Shown: piece by piece, positions 16,813 through 25,400 of the stretch
How the letters are laid out: each line of letters begins with the position of its first letter
How positions within the stretch are numbered: position 1 is the stretch's first letter
Notes under the pieces: model-generated
Databases searched by the model: none
Seen by the model: only the letters and a program-made list of their open reading frames with translations
Told to the model about the DNA's origin: nothing
NCBI GenBank assembly: GCA_013316825.1
Contig: WSLY01000020.1
Coordinates: 1-43,216, forward strand
Reading direction: 5' to 3'
DNA length: 43,216 bases
Source of the DNA: Lachnospiraceae bacterium
GTDB taxonomy: Bacteria; Bacillota; Clostridia; Lachnospirales; Lachnospiraceae
Translations under genes and position numbers: made by a program

Positions 16813-16871
16813 TTTCACGAAAGAAAACAGCTATAAAAGCAGAATGGCATAAGAGGAACGGAGGAAAATAA

Positions 16872-18413
16872 ATGGGCAAGAAAACCACGGTATTGATGAT
16901 ACTGGACGGCTATGGGCTGAATGACAAGCAGGAAGGAAATGCGGTAGCAGAGGCGAAGACGCCTGTGATGGATGCTTTGATGAAGGAGTATCCCTTTGTG
17001 CGCGGCAATGCAAGCGGTATGGCGGTAGGGCTTCCCGAAGGGCAGATGGGCAATTCCGAGGTCGGGCACCTCAATATGGGAGCAGGGCGTATTGTGTATC
17101 AGGAGCTGACCCGTATCACCAAAGAGATAGAGGACGGTACTTTTTTTGAAAATCCGGCTTTAAAGAAAGCCATGGAAAACTGCAAAGAAAACGACAGTGC
17201 ATTACACTGTATGGGACTTTTGTCGGACGGCGGCGTGCACAGCCACAATACCCATCTTTACGGGCTTTTGGAGATGGCGAAAAGAAACGGGCTTGAAAAG
17301 GTTTATGTACACTGCTTTTTAGACGGCAGGGATACGCCGCCCGCAAGCGGCAAAAGCTATGCGGCAGCGCTCGCGGAGGAAATGGAAAAAATCGGCGTGG
17401 GAAAGATTGCCTCCGTGATGGGCAGGTATTATGCCATGGACAGGGACAACAATTACGACAGGGTAAAGGCAGCTTATGACGCTATGACAAAGGGCGAAGG
17501 CGAGACGGCGGACTGCGGTATCTGTGCCATACAGCATTCCTATGACGCCGGTGTGACGGACGAGTTTGTAAAGCCCACCGTGGTGGTAGAAGAAGGAAAA
17601 CCCGTAGGCATTGTACAGGACAAAGACTCTGTGGTATTCTTTAACTTCCGTCCTGACAGGGCGCGGGAAATTACCCGCAGCTTCTGTGACGACGAATTTA
17701 TCCGCTTTGAAAGAGGCGCAAGAAAGGATATTATGTTCGTGTGCTTCTCAGACTATGACCCGACCATTGCAAATAAGGAGGTCGCTTTCCACAAGATAGC
17801 AGTAACCAATACCTTCGGCGAGTGGCTTGCGGCGCAGGGCATGACACAGGCGCGCATTGCGGAGACGGAGAAGTATGCCCATGTGACATTTTTCTTTAAC
17901 GGCGGCGTGGAGGAACCGAATGCGGGAGAGGACAGAATTCTGGTAAATTCTCCCAAGGTGGCAACCTATGATTTGAAGCCGGAAATGAGCGCTTACGAGG
18001 TGTGCGATAAGCTTACGGAGGCGATTAGAAGCGGTAAATATGATGTGATTATCATCAATTTTGCAAATCCCGATATGGTAGGACACACAGGCGTGGAGGC
18101 AGCGGCGATTAAAGCGGTTGAGGCTGTGGACGAGTGTGTGGGCAAGGCTGTGGAAGCTGTGAAGGAGAACGGCGGCGCGCTGTTTATCTGTGCGGATCAC
18201 GGCAATGCGGAGCAGCTTGTGGACTATGAGACAGGCGAGCCCTTTACCGCCCATACCACCAATCAGGTTCCTTTTATCCTTGTCAACTATGACGCGGCAT
18301 ATACTTTGCGGGAAGGCGGCTGTCTGGCTGACATTGTGCCTACGCTGATTCAGATTATGGGCAAGGAGCAGCCGGCGGAGATGACGGGCAAATCGCTGCT
18401 TATCAAAAAGTAA
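16872..18413 (+). CDS. gpmI: 2,3-bisphosphoglycerate-independent phosphoglycerate mutase
   Basis: A 513-residue Mn-dependent enzyme that interconverts 3- and 2-phosphoglycerate in glycolysis. The N-terminal metal site is in MILDGYG. The phosphorylated Ser62 is in MGNSEVGHLNMGAG, with FLDGRDTPPASG and GRYYAMDRDNNYDR following. The C-terminal metal ligands are in NFANPDMVGHTG and CADHGNAE, and the last segment has AHTTNQVPF. Length matches the family. GAGGAAAAT precedes the ATG. It is followed 93 bases later by enolase, the next glycolytic enzyme, so the pair is probably expressed together. Confidence 0.96.
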   Translation: MGKKTTVLMILDGYGLNDKQEGNAVAEAKTPVMDALMKEYPFVRGNASGMAVGLPEGQMGNSEVGHLNMGAGRIVYQELTRITKEIEDGTFFENPALKKAMENCKENDSALHCMGLLSDGGVHSHNTHLYGLLEMAKRNGLEKVYVHCFLDGRDTPPASGKSYAAALAEEMEKIGVGKIASVMGRYYAMDRDNNYDRVKAAYDAMTKGEGETADCGICAIQHSYDAGVTDEFVKPTVVVEEGKPVGIVQDKDSVVFFNFRPDRAREITRSFCDDEFIRFERGARKDIMFVCFSDYDPTIANKEVAFHKIAVTNTFGEWLAAQGMTQARIAETEKYAHVTFFFNGGVEEPNAGEDRILVNSPKVATYDLKPEMSAYEVCDKLTEAIRSGKYDVIIINFANPDMVGHTGVEAAAIKAVEAVDECVGKAVEAVKENGGALFICADHGNAEQLVDYETGEPFTAHTTNQVPFILVNYDAAYTLREGGCLADIVPTLIQIMGKEQPAEMTGKSLLIKK

Positions 18414-18479
18414 ACAAAAATAGCTTTCACTGCAAATATTTTAGAAATATCGTGGCATACTGACTGTAAATGCCTGTGA

Positions 18480-19829
<1,350 letters not shown>

Positions 19830-19871
19830 AAGCCTCCTCAAATGAACATGCAGGCATGTTCGCCTGACTTG

Positions 19872-19921
19872 CGGAGTAAAAAATGCTAAAGAATTTTTAT
19901 GCATTTTTTACTCCGTTTTTT
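19872..19921 (+). terminator. Rho-independent terminator after eno
   Basis: A 15-bp perfect stem (19872-19886 with 19901-19915; GGAGTAAAAAATGC on the left) around a 14-base loop is followed by TTTTTT. A second small hairpin (GAACATG/CATGTTC with a CAGG loop, 19844-19861) precedes it. It ends the gpmI-eno transcript. Confidence 0.9.
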
Positions 19922-20027
19922 AATAAATATTAACAAAATATACATATATGCCAAAAAGAATCAAAACGGTTGTATAAAATAACATTTTGACTTTAACGTG
20001 ACACCGCAGTAAAATTTTGAAAAGCTC

Positions 20028-20056
20028 TTGACATTTTGTCGATTTTACCTTATTCT
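20028..20056 (+). promoter_or_regulatory. Sigma-A-type promoter of the peptide transporter operon
   Basis: TTGACA at 20028-20033 and TATTCT at 20051-20056 are separated by exactly 17 bases in a strongly AT-rich stretch. The predicted 5' leader is about 155 bases long (20062-20216). It contains a weak AAGGAGTG/CAATCCTT hairpin with a T-run (about 20112-20145) that could act as an attenuator. No known riboswitch or binding site was recognised. The rest of the 19922-20216 gap holds no gene. Confidence 0.7.
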
Positions 20057-20216
20057 AAGGACTGTTAATCACGTATTGTATAATTGCATAAATTGTTTAA
20101 GGTTACGCATGAAGGAGTGGGTAGTTTATTATTCAATCCTTTTTTGTTAACGTAGCAATGTAAAGCAATAAAGTGAAAAAGTATGTGATGGCAAATATAA
20201 AAAGGAGGAAAGTATT

Positions 20217-22766
20217 ATGAAAAAGATTTCCAAAAGACTTCTTGCTCTTCTCACCGCTTCCGTGATGGTATGTTCACTGGCGGCGTGCGGTGGCAAGGAC
20301 AAAGAGCCTGCTGACGATACGACTCCCACAAGCACCAATACGGAGAGCACGCCGACAGGCACGGACGAAGCAGCCGCTGATTCTTATACCCTGAATCTTG
20401 CGCTGGCTGACTTCCCAACCAACTGGAGCCCGCATCAGCAGCAGACTAATACCGATGCAGGTGATATGCTGTACTATATGGAGGCTCCTCTTTATACCTT
20501 CGACTTTAACGATACCATGGACGGCTATGCCATGGTTCCCGGCGCTGCTGTAGGCGAGCCTGTGGAAGTAACGCAGGATTATATCGGACAGTACGGACTG
20601 GAAGAGGGCGCTGAGTCAAGGGCGTGGAAGTTTACCATCCGTGACGACCTGATGTGGGAGGACGGCACGCCGATTACGGCGCAGGATTATGTGACGAGCG
20701 CAGAGCTTCTCTTAAATCCGATTGCGCACAATCACCGTGCTGACAGTCTGTATGCCAACAGCCTTGTGCTGGTAAATGCAAAGAATTTTGCATATCAGGG
20801 ACAGTATGGACAATCAAATATGATTTCGCAGAATTATGCGGATGAAGAGTATGTTGCGGTAGAGGATATCACCGTAGGTGAGGACGGCTACTTCACGGTT
20901 GACGGAAAAGACGTTTTGGTTAATATGCATACTACAGGAAACTGGGGCAGCAACGGACTGGACGAATATTACGGCGCTTATCCCGAGCTTTTCGTAAACA
21001 ACGATGTGGACTGGTTTGCGGAGATTGTTGAGCCCTCTGCAGATGAGGACGGCTATGCAAAGGTAAACCAAGAGGTTTATGAAGGACTTCGCAATCTGAT
21101 TGCCGGCTTAAACGGTATGAGTGTGGCAGATTATGAGGCAGCACAGGGCGATTACGCCTTCCGCGAGTGGGAAGAGTTCTGCTACTACGGCGAGAACTAT
21201 CCGGAGATGAGCTTTGACGAGGTTGGTATCTTTGCTGTTTCCGACCATGAGTTTGTCATTGTACTGGAGAAGCCGTTAAAGGGCTTTGACCTGCGCTATG
21301 CGCTGACCAGCTCCTGGCTGGTAAACGAAGAGCTCTACAAGCAGTGTGAGAGCGTTGTTGACGGCGTATACCAGAACAGCTACGGAACCTCCGCTGAGAC
21401 GACCATCTCCTATGGTCCTTACAAGCTGGTTTCCTTCCAGGCTGATAAGCAGTATGTATTAGAGAGAAACGACAATTTCTACGGCATCGTGGACGGACAG
21501 TACCAGACCACCAGAATCCAGTATGACTGTGTAGGCGAGGCTTCCACCAGACTGGAAATGTTCTTAAGCGGACAGCTCGACAGCTATGGACTGACTGCAG
21601 AGGACATGGAAAATTATCAGTCAAGTGACTATACCTACTATACCACACTGGATTCCACTTACTTTGTGGCGCTGAATCCGGATTTTGATGCACTGAAAGC
21701 GGCACAGGAGGCTCTTGGCGCAAACTACAACAAGACCATCCTGACGGTAAAGGAATTCCGCGAGGCACTTTCCTTTGCCCTTGACCGTTCCGCGTTTGCG
21801 CTGGCAACACAGCCGACCTGTAATCCGGCGTTCGGCGTATATTCCAGCCTGATTATTTCCGACCCTGAGGCGGGCACCACTTACCGCTCCAATGAGGAGG
21901 CAAAATGGGTGCTTGCCGAGTTCTGGGGTGTAAGCGAAGACATCGGCGACGGCAAGATGTATGCAGACGTTGACGAAGCGATTGAAAGCATCACAGGCTA
22001 CAATTTGGAAATGGCAAAGCAGCGCTTTAACGAGGCGTATGACATTGCCATTGCAGACGGACTGATGGATGAGGACGATATCATCGAAATCAAGATTGGC
22101 CTGCCCAACAATACCAGCCAGACCTACGCGAAGGGCTATGAGTTCCTTGTAAACTGCTATACCGAGGCGGTGGTCGGCACTTCTCTGGAAGGCAAGCTGA
22201 CCTTCTCCAAGGACGATACGCTGGGCAACGGCTTTGCGGATGCGCTGCGTGCCAATCAGGTAGACTTACTGTTCTATGTAGGCTGGACCGGCTCCGCACT
22301 TGACCCTTACAACCTGATGACGGCGTATATCCAGCCGAACTATCAGTATGACCCTTCCTGGGATACGACCGCTTCTATGCTTACCGTGAATTTGAACGGC
22401 ACGGATTACACCGCTTCCTGCATGGATTGGACCAATTGCATCAACGGTGAGTCGATTAACATCACGGCGGCGGACGGTACCGTGAGCACCTTCTCCGCAG
22501 GCAGCAGCGACGGCGTTCCCGCAGAGCGCTTTACCATTCTGGCAGCGCTGGAGGGTGCAATCCTTAGAAATTATGATATGATTCCGCTGGTAGACGATTC
22601 TACTGCGGGCTTAAAGGGTATGCAGGTACAGTACTACTCAGAGGAGTATGTCTTCGGCGTGGGACGTAACGGCAATCAGGGCGTACAGTACCTGACCTAC
22701 AACTACACCGATGCAGAGTGGGAGGAATATGTTGCTTCCCAGGGCGGAACCCTGAATTACAACTAA
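20217..22766 (+). CDS. oppA: Peptide ABC transporter substrate-binding lipoprotein (family 5), enlarged
   Basis: An 849-residue lipoprotein with a signal peptide and lipobox LAAC (Cys24), then a Thr/Asp-rich linker (about 27-58). The mature part is a family-5 solute-binding protein of the OppA/DppA type. WKFTIRDDLMWEDGTPITAQDYVTSAELLLNP is the typical entry motif, and YGPYKLVSFQADKQYVLERNDNFYG and VKEFREALSFALDR follow in the expected order. Usual length is about 530-600 residues, so some 250 residues are extra. The protein is very acidic and rich in Tyr and Asp. AAAAGGAGGAAAG precedes the ATG. It is first in a five-gene transporter operon. The substrate is probably peptides; the exact one is unknown. 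Confidence 0.88.
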   Translation: MKKISKRLLALLTASVMVCSLAACGGKDKEPADDTTPTSTNTESTPTGTDEAAADSYTLNLALADFPTNWSPHQQQTNTDAGDMLYYMEAPLYTFDFNDTMDGYAMVPGAAVGEPVEVTQDYIGQYGLEEGAESRAWKFTIRDDLMWEDGTPITAQDYVTSAELLLNPIAHNHRADSLYANSLVLVNAKNFAYQGQYGQSNMISQNYADEEYVAVEDITVGEDGYFTVDGKDVLVNMHTTGNWGSNGLDEYYGAYPELFVNNDVDWFAEIVEPSADEDGYAKVNQEVYEGLRNLIAGLNGMSVADYEAAQGDYAFREWEEFCYYGENYPEMSFDEVGIFAVSDHEFVIVLEKPLKGFDLRYALTSSWLVNEELYKQCESVVDGVYQNSYGTSAETTISYGPYKLVSFQADKQYVLERNDNFYGIVDGQYQTTRIQYDCVGEASTRLEMFLSGQLDSYGLTAEDMENYQSSDYTYYTTLDSTYFVALNPDFDALKAAQEALGANYNKTILTVKEFREALSFALDRSAFALATQPTCNPAFGVYSSLIISDPEAGTTYRSNEEAKWVLAEFWGVSEDIGDGKMYADVDEAIESITGYNLEMAKQRFNEAYDIAIADGLMDEDDIIEIKIGLPNNTSQTYAKGYEFLVNCYTEAVVGTSLEGKLTFSKDDTLGNGFADALRANQVDLLFYVGWTGSALDPYNLMTAYIQPNYQYDPSWDTTASMLTVNLNGTDYTASCMDWTNCINGESINITAADGTVSTFSAGSSDGVPAERFTILAALEGAILRNYDMIPLVDDSTAGLKGMQVQYYSEEYVFGVGRNGNQGVQYLTYNYTDAEWEEYVASQGGTLNYN

Positions 22767-22796
22767 TATACGGGTAGTAACCGGATGCATGATGAG

Positions 22797-22838
22797 ACCA
22801 AACCCGGGGCGGGAGACCGCCCTCTGGGTTTTGGTTTT
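22797..22838 (+). terminator. GC-rich hairpin after the SBP gene (partial terminator or mRNA stabiliser)
   Basis: ACCAAACCC with GGGCGG on the left can pair with CCGCCC and GGGTTTTGGT on the right around a GAGA tetraloop, with a small internal bulge. It is followed by TTTTGTGTTT. Hairpins in this position often let the binding-protein gene be expressed at a higher level than the permease genes behind it. Confidence 0.6.
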
Positions 22839-22841
22839 GTG

Positions 22842-22881
22842 TTTAGACAGCTTTTTCAGAGCTCTGAAAAGGCTGTCTAAA
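22842..22881. repeat. 40-bp palindrome between the SBP and permease genes
   Basis: The two 20-base arms (22842-22861 and 22862-22881) are inverted copies with a single G-U exception and no spacer. The arms read TTTAGACAGC inward from the left end and GCTGTCTAAA outward on the right. In RNA this would form a long hairpin ending only 22 bases before the next ATG and 10 before its AAGGAGG site. It may act as a processing or attenuation signal, or be a dispersed palindromic repeat. Confidence 0.7.
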
Positions 22882-22903
22882 TGCAAAACGAAGGAGGTTT
22901 TTT

Positions 22904-23854
22904 ATGTTCAAATATGTACTAAAGCGTATTGCACTCATGTTCTTTGTACTCTTTGTCATACTGACTATGTGTTTTGTTTTAGTCAAGCTTCTGCCTGTGA
23001 TAGATGCGAACCAGTTTGGCAAGGATATGAATCTGATTAAACAGAGAAGAGAGGCGCTTGGCTACAATAAGCCGATTCTGGTACAGTACGGCATCTTTTT
23101 GAAGAGAAGCTTGCTGGGCGGCGACTGGGGCATCAGCGAGGCGCTCTACCGCGGACAGGATGTATGGAGCGTGTTTGTTTCCAAGATTCCCGCCACCCTG
23201 ATGGTAAATATCTATTCCATGATTTTCAGTGTGCCGTTGGGACTGCTCCTTGGTATCTATGCGGCGTTAAAGAAGAATAAATGGCAGGATTACGTGATTT
23301 CCACCGCTATCATGGTGTGTATCTCCGTTCCTTCTTATGTGTATGCACTTTTGGTACAATATTTTCTGTGCTTTAAATTGAAATGGTTCCCTCTGCAGAT
23401 GAACAGCGGTACGGATTGGTTTACGCTGCCTATGTTCCTCTCTGTGGTACCGGCAGTGCTGGCGCTGGGATTCGGCAGTATTTCCAGTCTGGCGCGGTAT
23501 ACGAGGGCGGAGCTTTCCGAAGTGCTGACCAGCGACTTTATGCTGCTGGCGCGCACCAAGGGGCTTACCAGAGCACAGGCGACCGTCCGTCATGCCCTGC
23601 GCAATTCCATGGTGCCGGTATTCCCGATTATTTTAGGCGAATTTGTCGGTATCCTTTCCGGTTCCCTGATTATCGAAAAAATATTCGGTATCCCGGGAGT
23701 GGGACAGCTCTATGTCAATTCCATCACGGCTTTAGACTATAACTTCTTTATGCTGCTGTCTGCTTTTTACACCTTAATTGGTCTGGCGGCGGGCATTGTG
23801 GTGGATATCAGCTACGGATTTATAGATCCCAGAATCAGAATGGGGGAGCGCTAG
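22904..23854 (+). CDS. oppB: Peptide ABC transporter permease, OppB type
   Basis: A 316-residue membrane protein of the binding-protein-dependent permease family. It starts with MFKYVLKRIALMFFVLFVILTMCFVLVKLLP, the usual first membrane helix, and has about six helices. The EAA loop that contacts the ATPase reads LTRAQATVRHALRNSMVPVFPIILGEFVGILSGSLIIEKIFGIPGVGQL near residues 225-275. Length is normal for OppB/DppB. AAGGAGG precedes the ATG at 22904. It is separated by one base from the following permease gene, so translation is probably coupled. Confidence 0.92.
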   Translation: MFKYVLKRIALMFFVLFVILTMCFVLVKLLPVIDANQFGKDMNLIKQRREALGYNKPILVQYGIFLKRSLLGGDWGISEALYRGQDVWSVFVSKIPATLMVNIYSMIFSVPLGLLLGIYAALKKNKWQDYVISTAIMVCISVPSYVYALLVQYFLCFKLKWFPLQMNSGTDWFTLPMFLSVVPAVLALGFGSISSLARYTRAELSEVLTSDFMLLARTKGLTRAQATVRHALRNSMVPVFPIILGEFVGILSGSLIIEKIFGIPGVGQLYVNSITALDYNFFMLLSAFYTLIGLAAGIVVDISYGFIDPRIRMGER

Positions 23855-23855
23855 T

Positions 23856-25397
23856 ATGAAAAATAACATGGATTTTGAGAATATACCCAAGGAAAAATTT
23901 GAATTTTACAACAGGGACGAGATTATCCATGATAAAAAACTGGATACCAAGCCCGTTGGTTATTTTAAGGACGCCATGATTCGCTTCTGCAAAAACAGAA
24001 GCTCGGTGATTGCTGCTGCAGTGCTCTTGTTTTTGGTGCTGTTCGCCATTTTTATTCCGATTTTGTGCAGCAATAATTACACGAAGATGCCCACGGACAC
24101 GACTTACCTGCAGTATCGTAAGCTGCTTCCCAAGTGGAGCCTGTTTGCATGGGCGGGCTGGGACGGCTGCTCCAATGAGACCTTAAATGCGGCGGATTAC
24201 AATGCCCGCAGGGCGATTGCGGAGGAGACGGGCATGAACCCCACCGTGGAGGTATTCAGGGCGGATTATGAGGACCCCAGCAGTACCACCAATACAACCT
24301 ACTATGATGTGCGGACGGATTCCTACATCAAAAACGGCATGATATACCTGACGCTTACAGGTGCGGAATATCAGGCGATACAGGACTGGCAGAATGAGAC
24401 GGGGATTCAGGTTATCTATCCCGCGGTAAATACTTCCAGCTACAAGATAGAGTCCATGAAAAACAATGCAAACCTCTGGTATGAGTGTACGCCCAAGGGA
24501 ACGCCAAAGCTGGATAAGGAGGGTAATTTTGTTCCCCTTTACAAGACGAGCGGCAACGACGGCGATTATGACAGCCTGCGCATCGAGGGTGACGACGGCT
24601 CTTACCGCTATGCACAGGTGACGGGAAGCTCCACCGCCATGTCCTTTAAGGTGCGTGTGTTCACCTACACCTATTTCCAGTACCGCTATGGCTTTGAGCC
24701 TTCCTTTATCTTTGGCACCAACAATTTTGGACAGGATATTATTACAAGGCTTGCAGGGGCGGCGCGCTTCAGTCTTTTGCTGGCTTTGAGCGTATCCGTC
24801 ATCAATCTGGTTATCGGCGCGATTTACGGCGCCATAGAAGGGTATTACGGCGGCGCCGTCGATATTGTGATGGAGCGTATTTCGGATATCTTGAGCGGTG
24901 TGCCTTTTATGGTGGTAACGACTCTTTTCCAGTTACATTTGGCGCAGAAGGTGGGCGTAGTGCCGGCACTTTTGTTTGCCTTTGTCACTACGGGCTGGAT
25001 TGGCATGGCGAGCTCCACGCGTATGCAGTTCTACCGGTACAAAAATCAGGAGTATATCTTGGCGGCGAGGACCCTTGGCGCCAGCGATGCGAGACTGATG
25101 TTCAAGCATATTTTTCCCAATGCGCTGGGCACGCTGATTACCAGCGCCGTGCTGGTGATTCCGGGCGTTATTTTCTCAGAATCGACGCTGACGTATCTGG
25201 GGATTGTAAATTTGGATTCCTCCACCATGTCATCCATCGGCAGTATGCTGTCCTCGGGACAGTCCTCCCTGACGACGTATCCGCATATTATACTGTTTCC
25301 GGCGATTTATATTTCCTTGCTGGAGATTTCCTTCAACCTGTTTGGAAACGGCTTGCGGGACGCTTTCAACCCATCTTTGAGAGGCACGGAGGACTAA
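23856..25397 (+). CDS. oppC: Peptide ABC transporter permease, OppC type, with large outer domain
   Basis: A 513-residue permease; the usual length is about 300. The first membrane helix (about residues 50-71) is followed by some 215 residues predicted outside, rich in Tyr, Thr, Asn and Asp, before the normal FIFGTNNFGQDIITRLAGAARFSLLLALSVS entry to the permease core at about residue 284. The core has the EAA loop (ARTLGASDARLMFKHIFPNALGTLITSAVLVIPGVIFSESTLTYLGI). In ordinary OppC that outer loop is only about 40-50 residues. The added domain could contact the enlarged binding protein; this is inference. It is followed 3 bases later by the ATPase gene. Confidence 0.9.
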   Translation: MKNNMDFENIPKEKFEFYNRDEIIHDKKLDTKPVGYFKDAMIRFCKNRSSVIAAAVLLFLVLFAIFIPILCSNNYTKMPTDTTYLQYRKLLPKWSLFAWAGWDGCSNETLNAADYNARRAIAEETGMNPTVEVFRADYEDPSSTTNTTYYDVRTDSYIKNGMIYLTLTGAEYQAIQDWQNETGIQVIYPAVNTSSYKIESMKNNANLWYECTPKGTPKLDKEGNFVPLYKTSGNDGDYDSLRIEGDDGSYRYAQVTGSSTAMSFKVRVFTYTYFQYRYGFEPSFIFGTNNFGQDIITRLAGAARFSLLLALSVSVINLVIGAIYGAIEGYYGGAVDIVMERISDILSGVPFMVVTTLFQLHLAQKVGVVPALLFAFVTTGWIGMASSTRMQFYRYKNQEYILAARTLGASDARLMFKHIFPNALGTLITSAVLVIPGVIFSESTLTYLGIVNLDSSTMSSIGSMLSSGQSSLTTYPHIILFPAIYISLLEISFNLFGNGLRDAFNPSLRGTED

Positions 25398-25400
25398 CAA

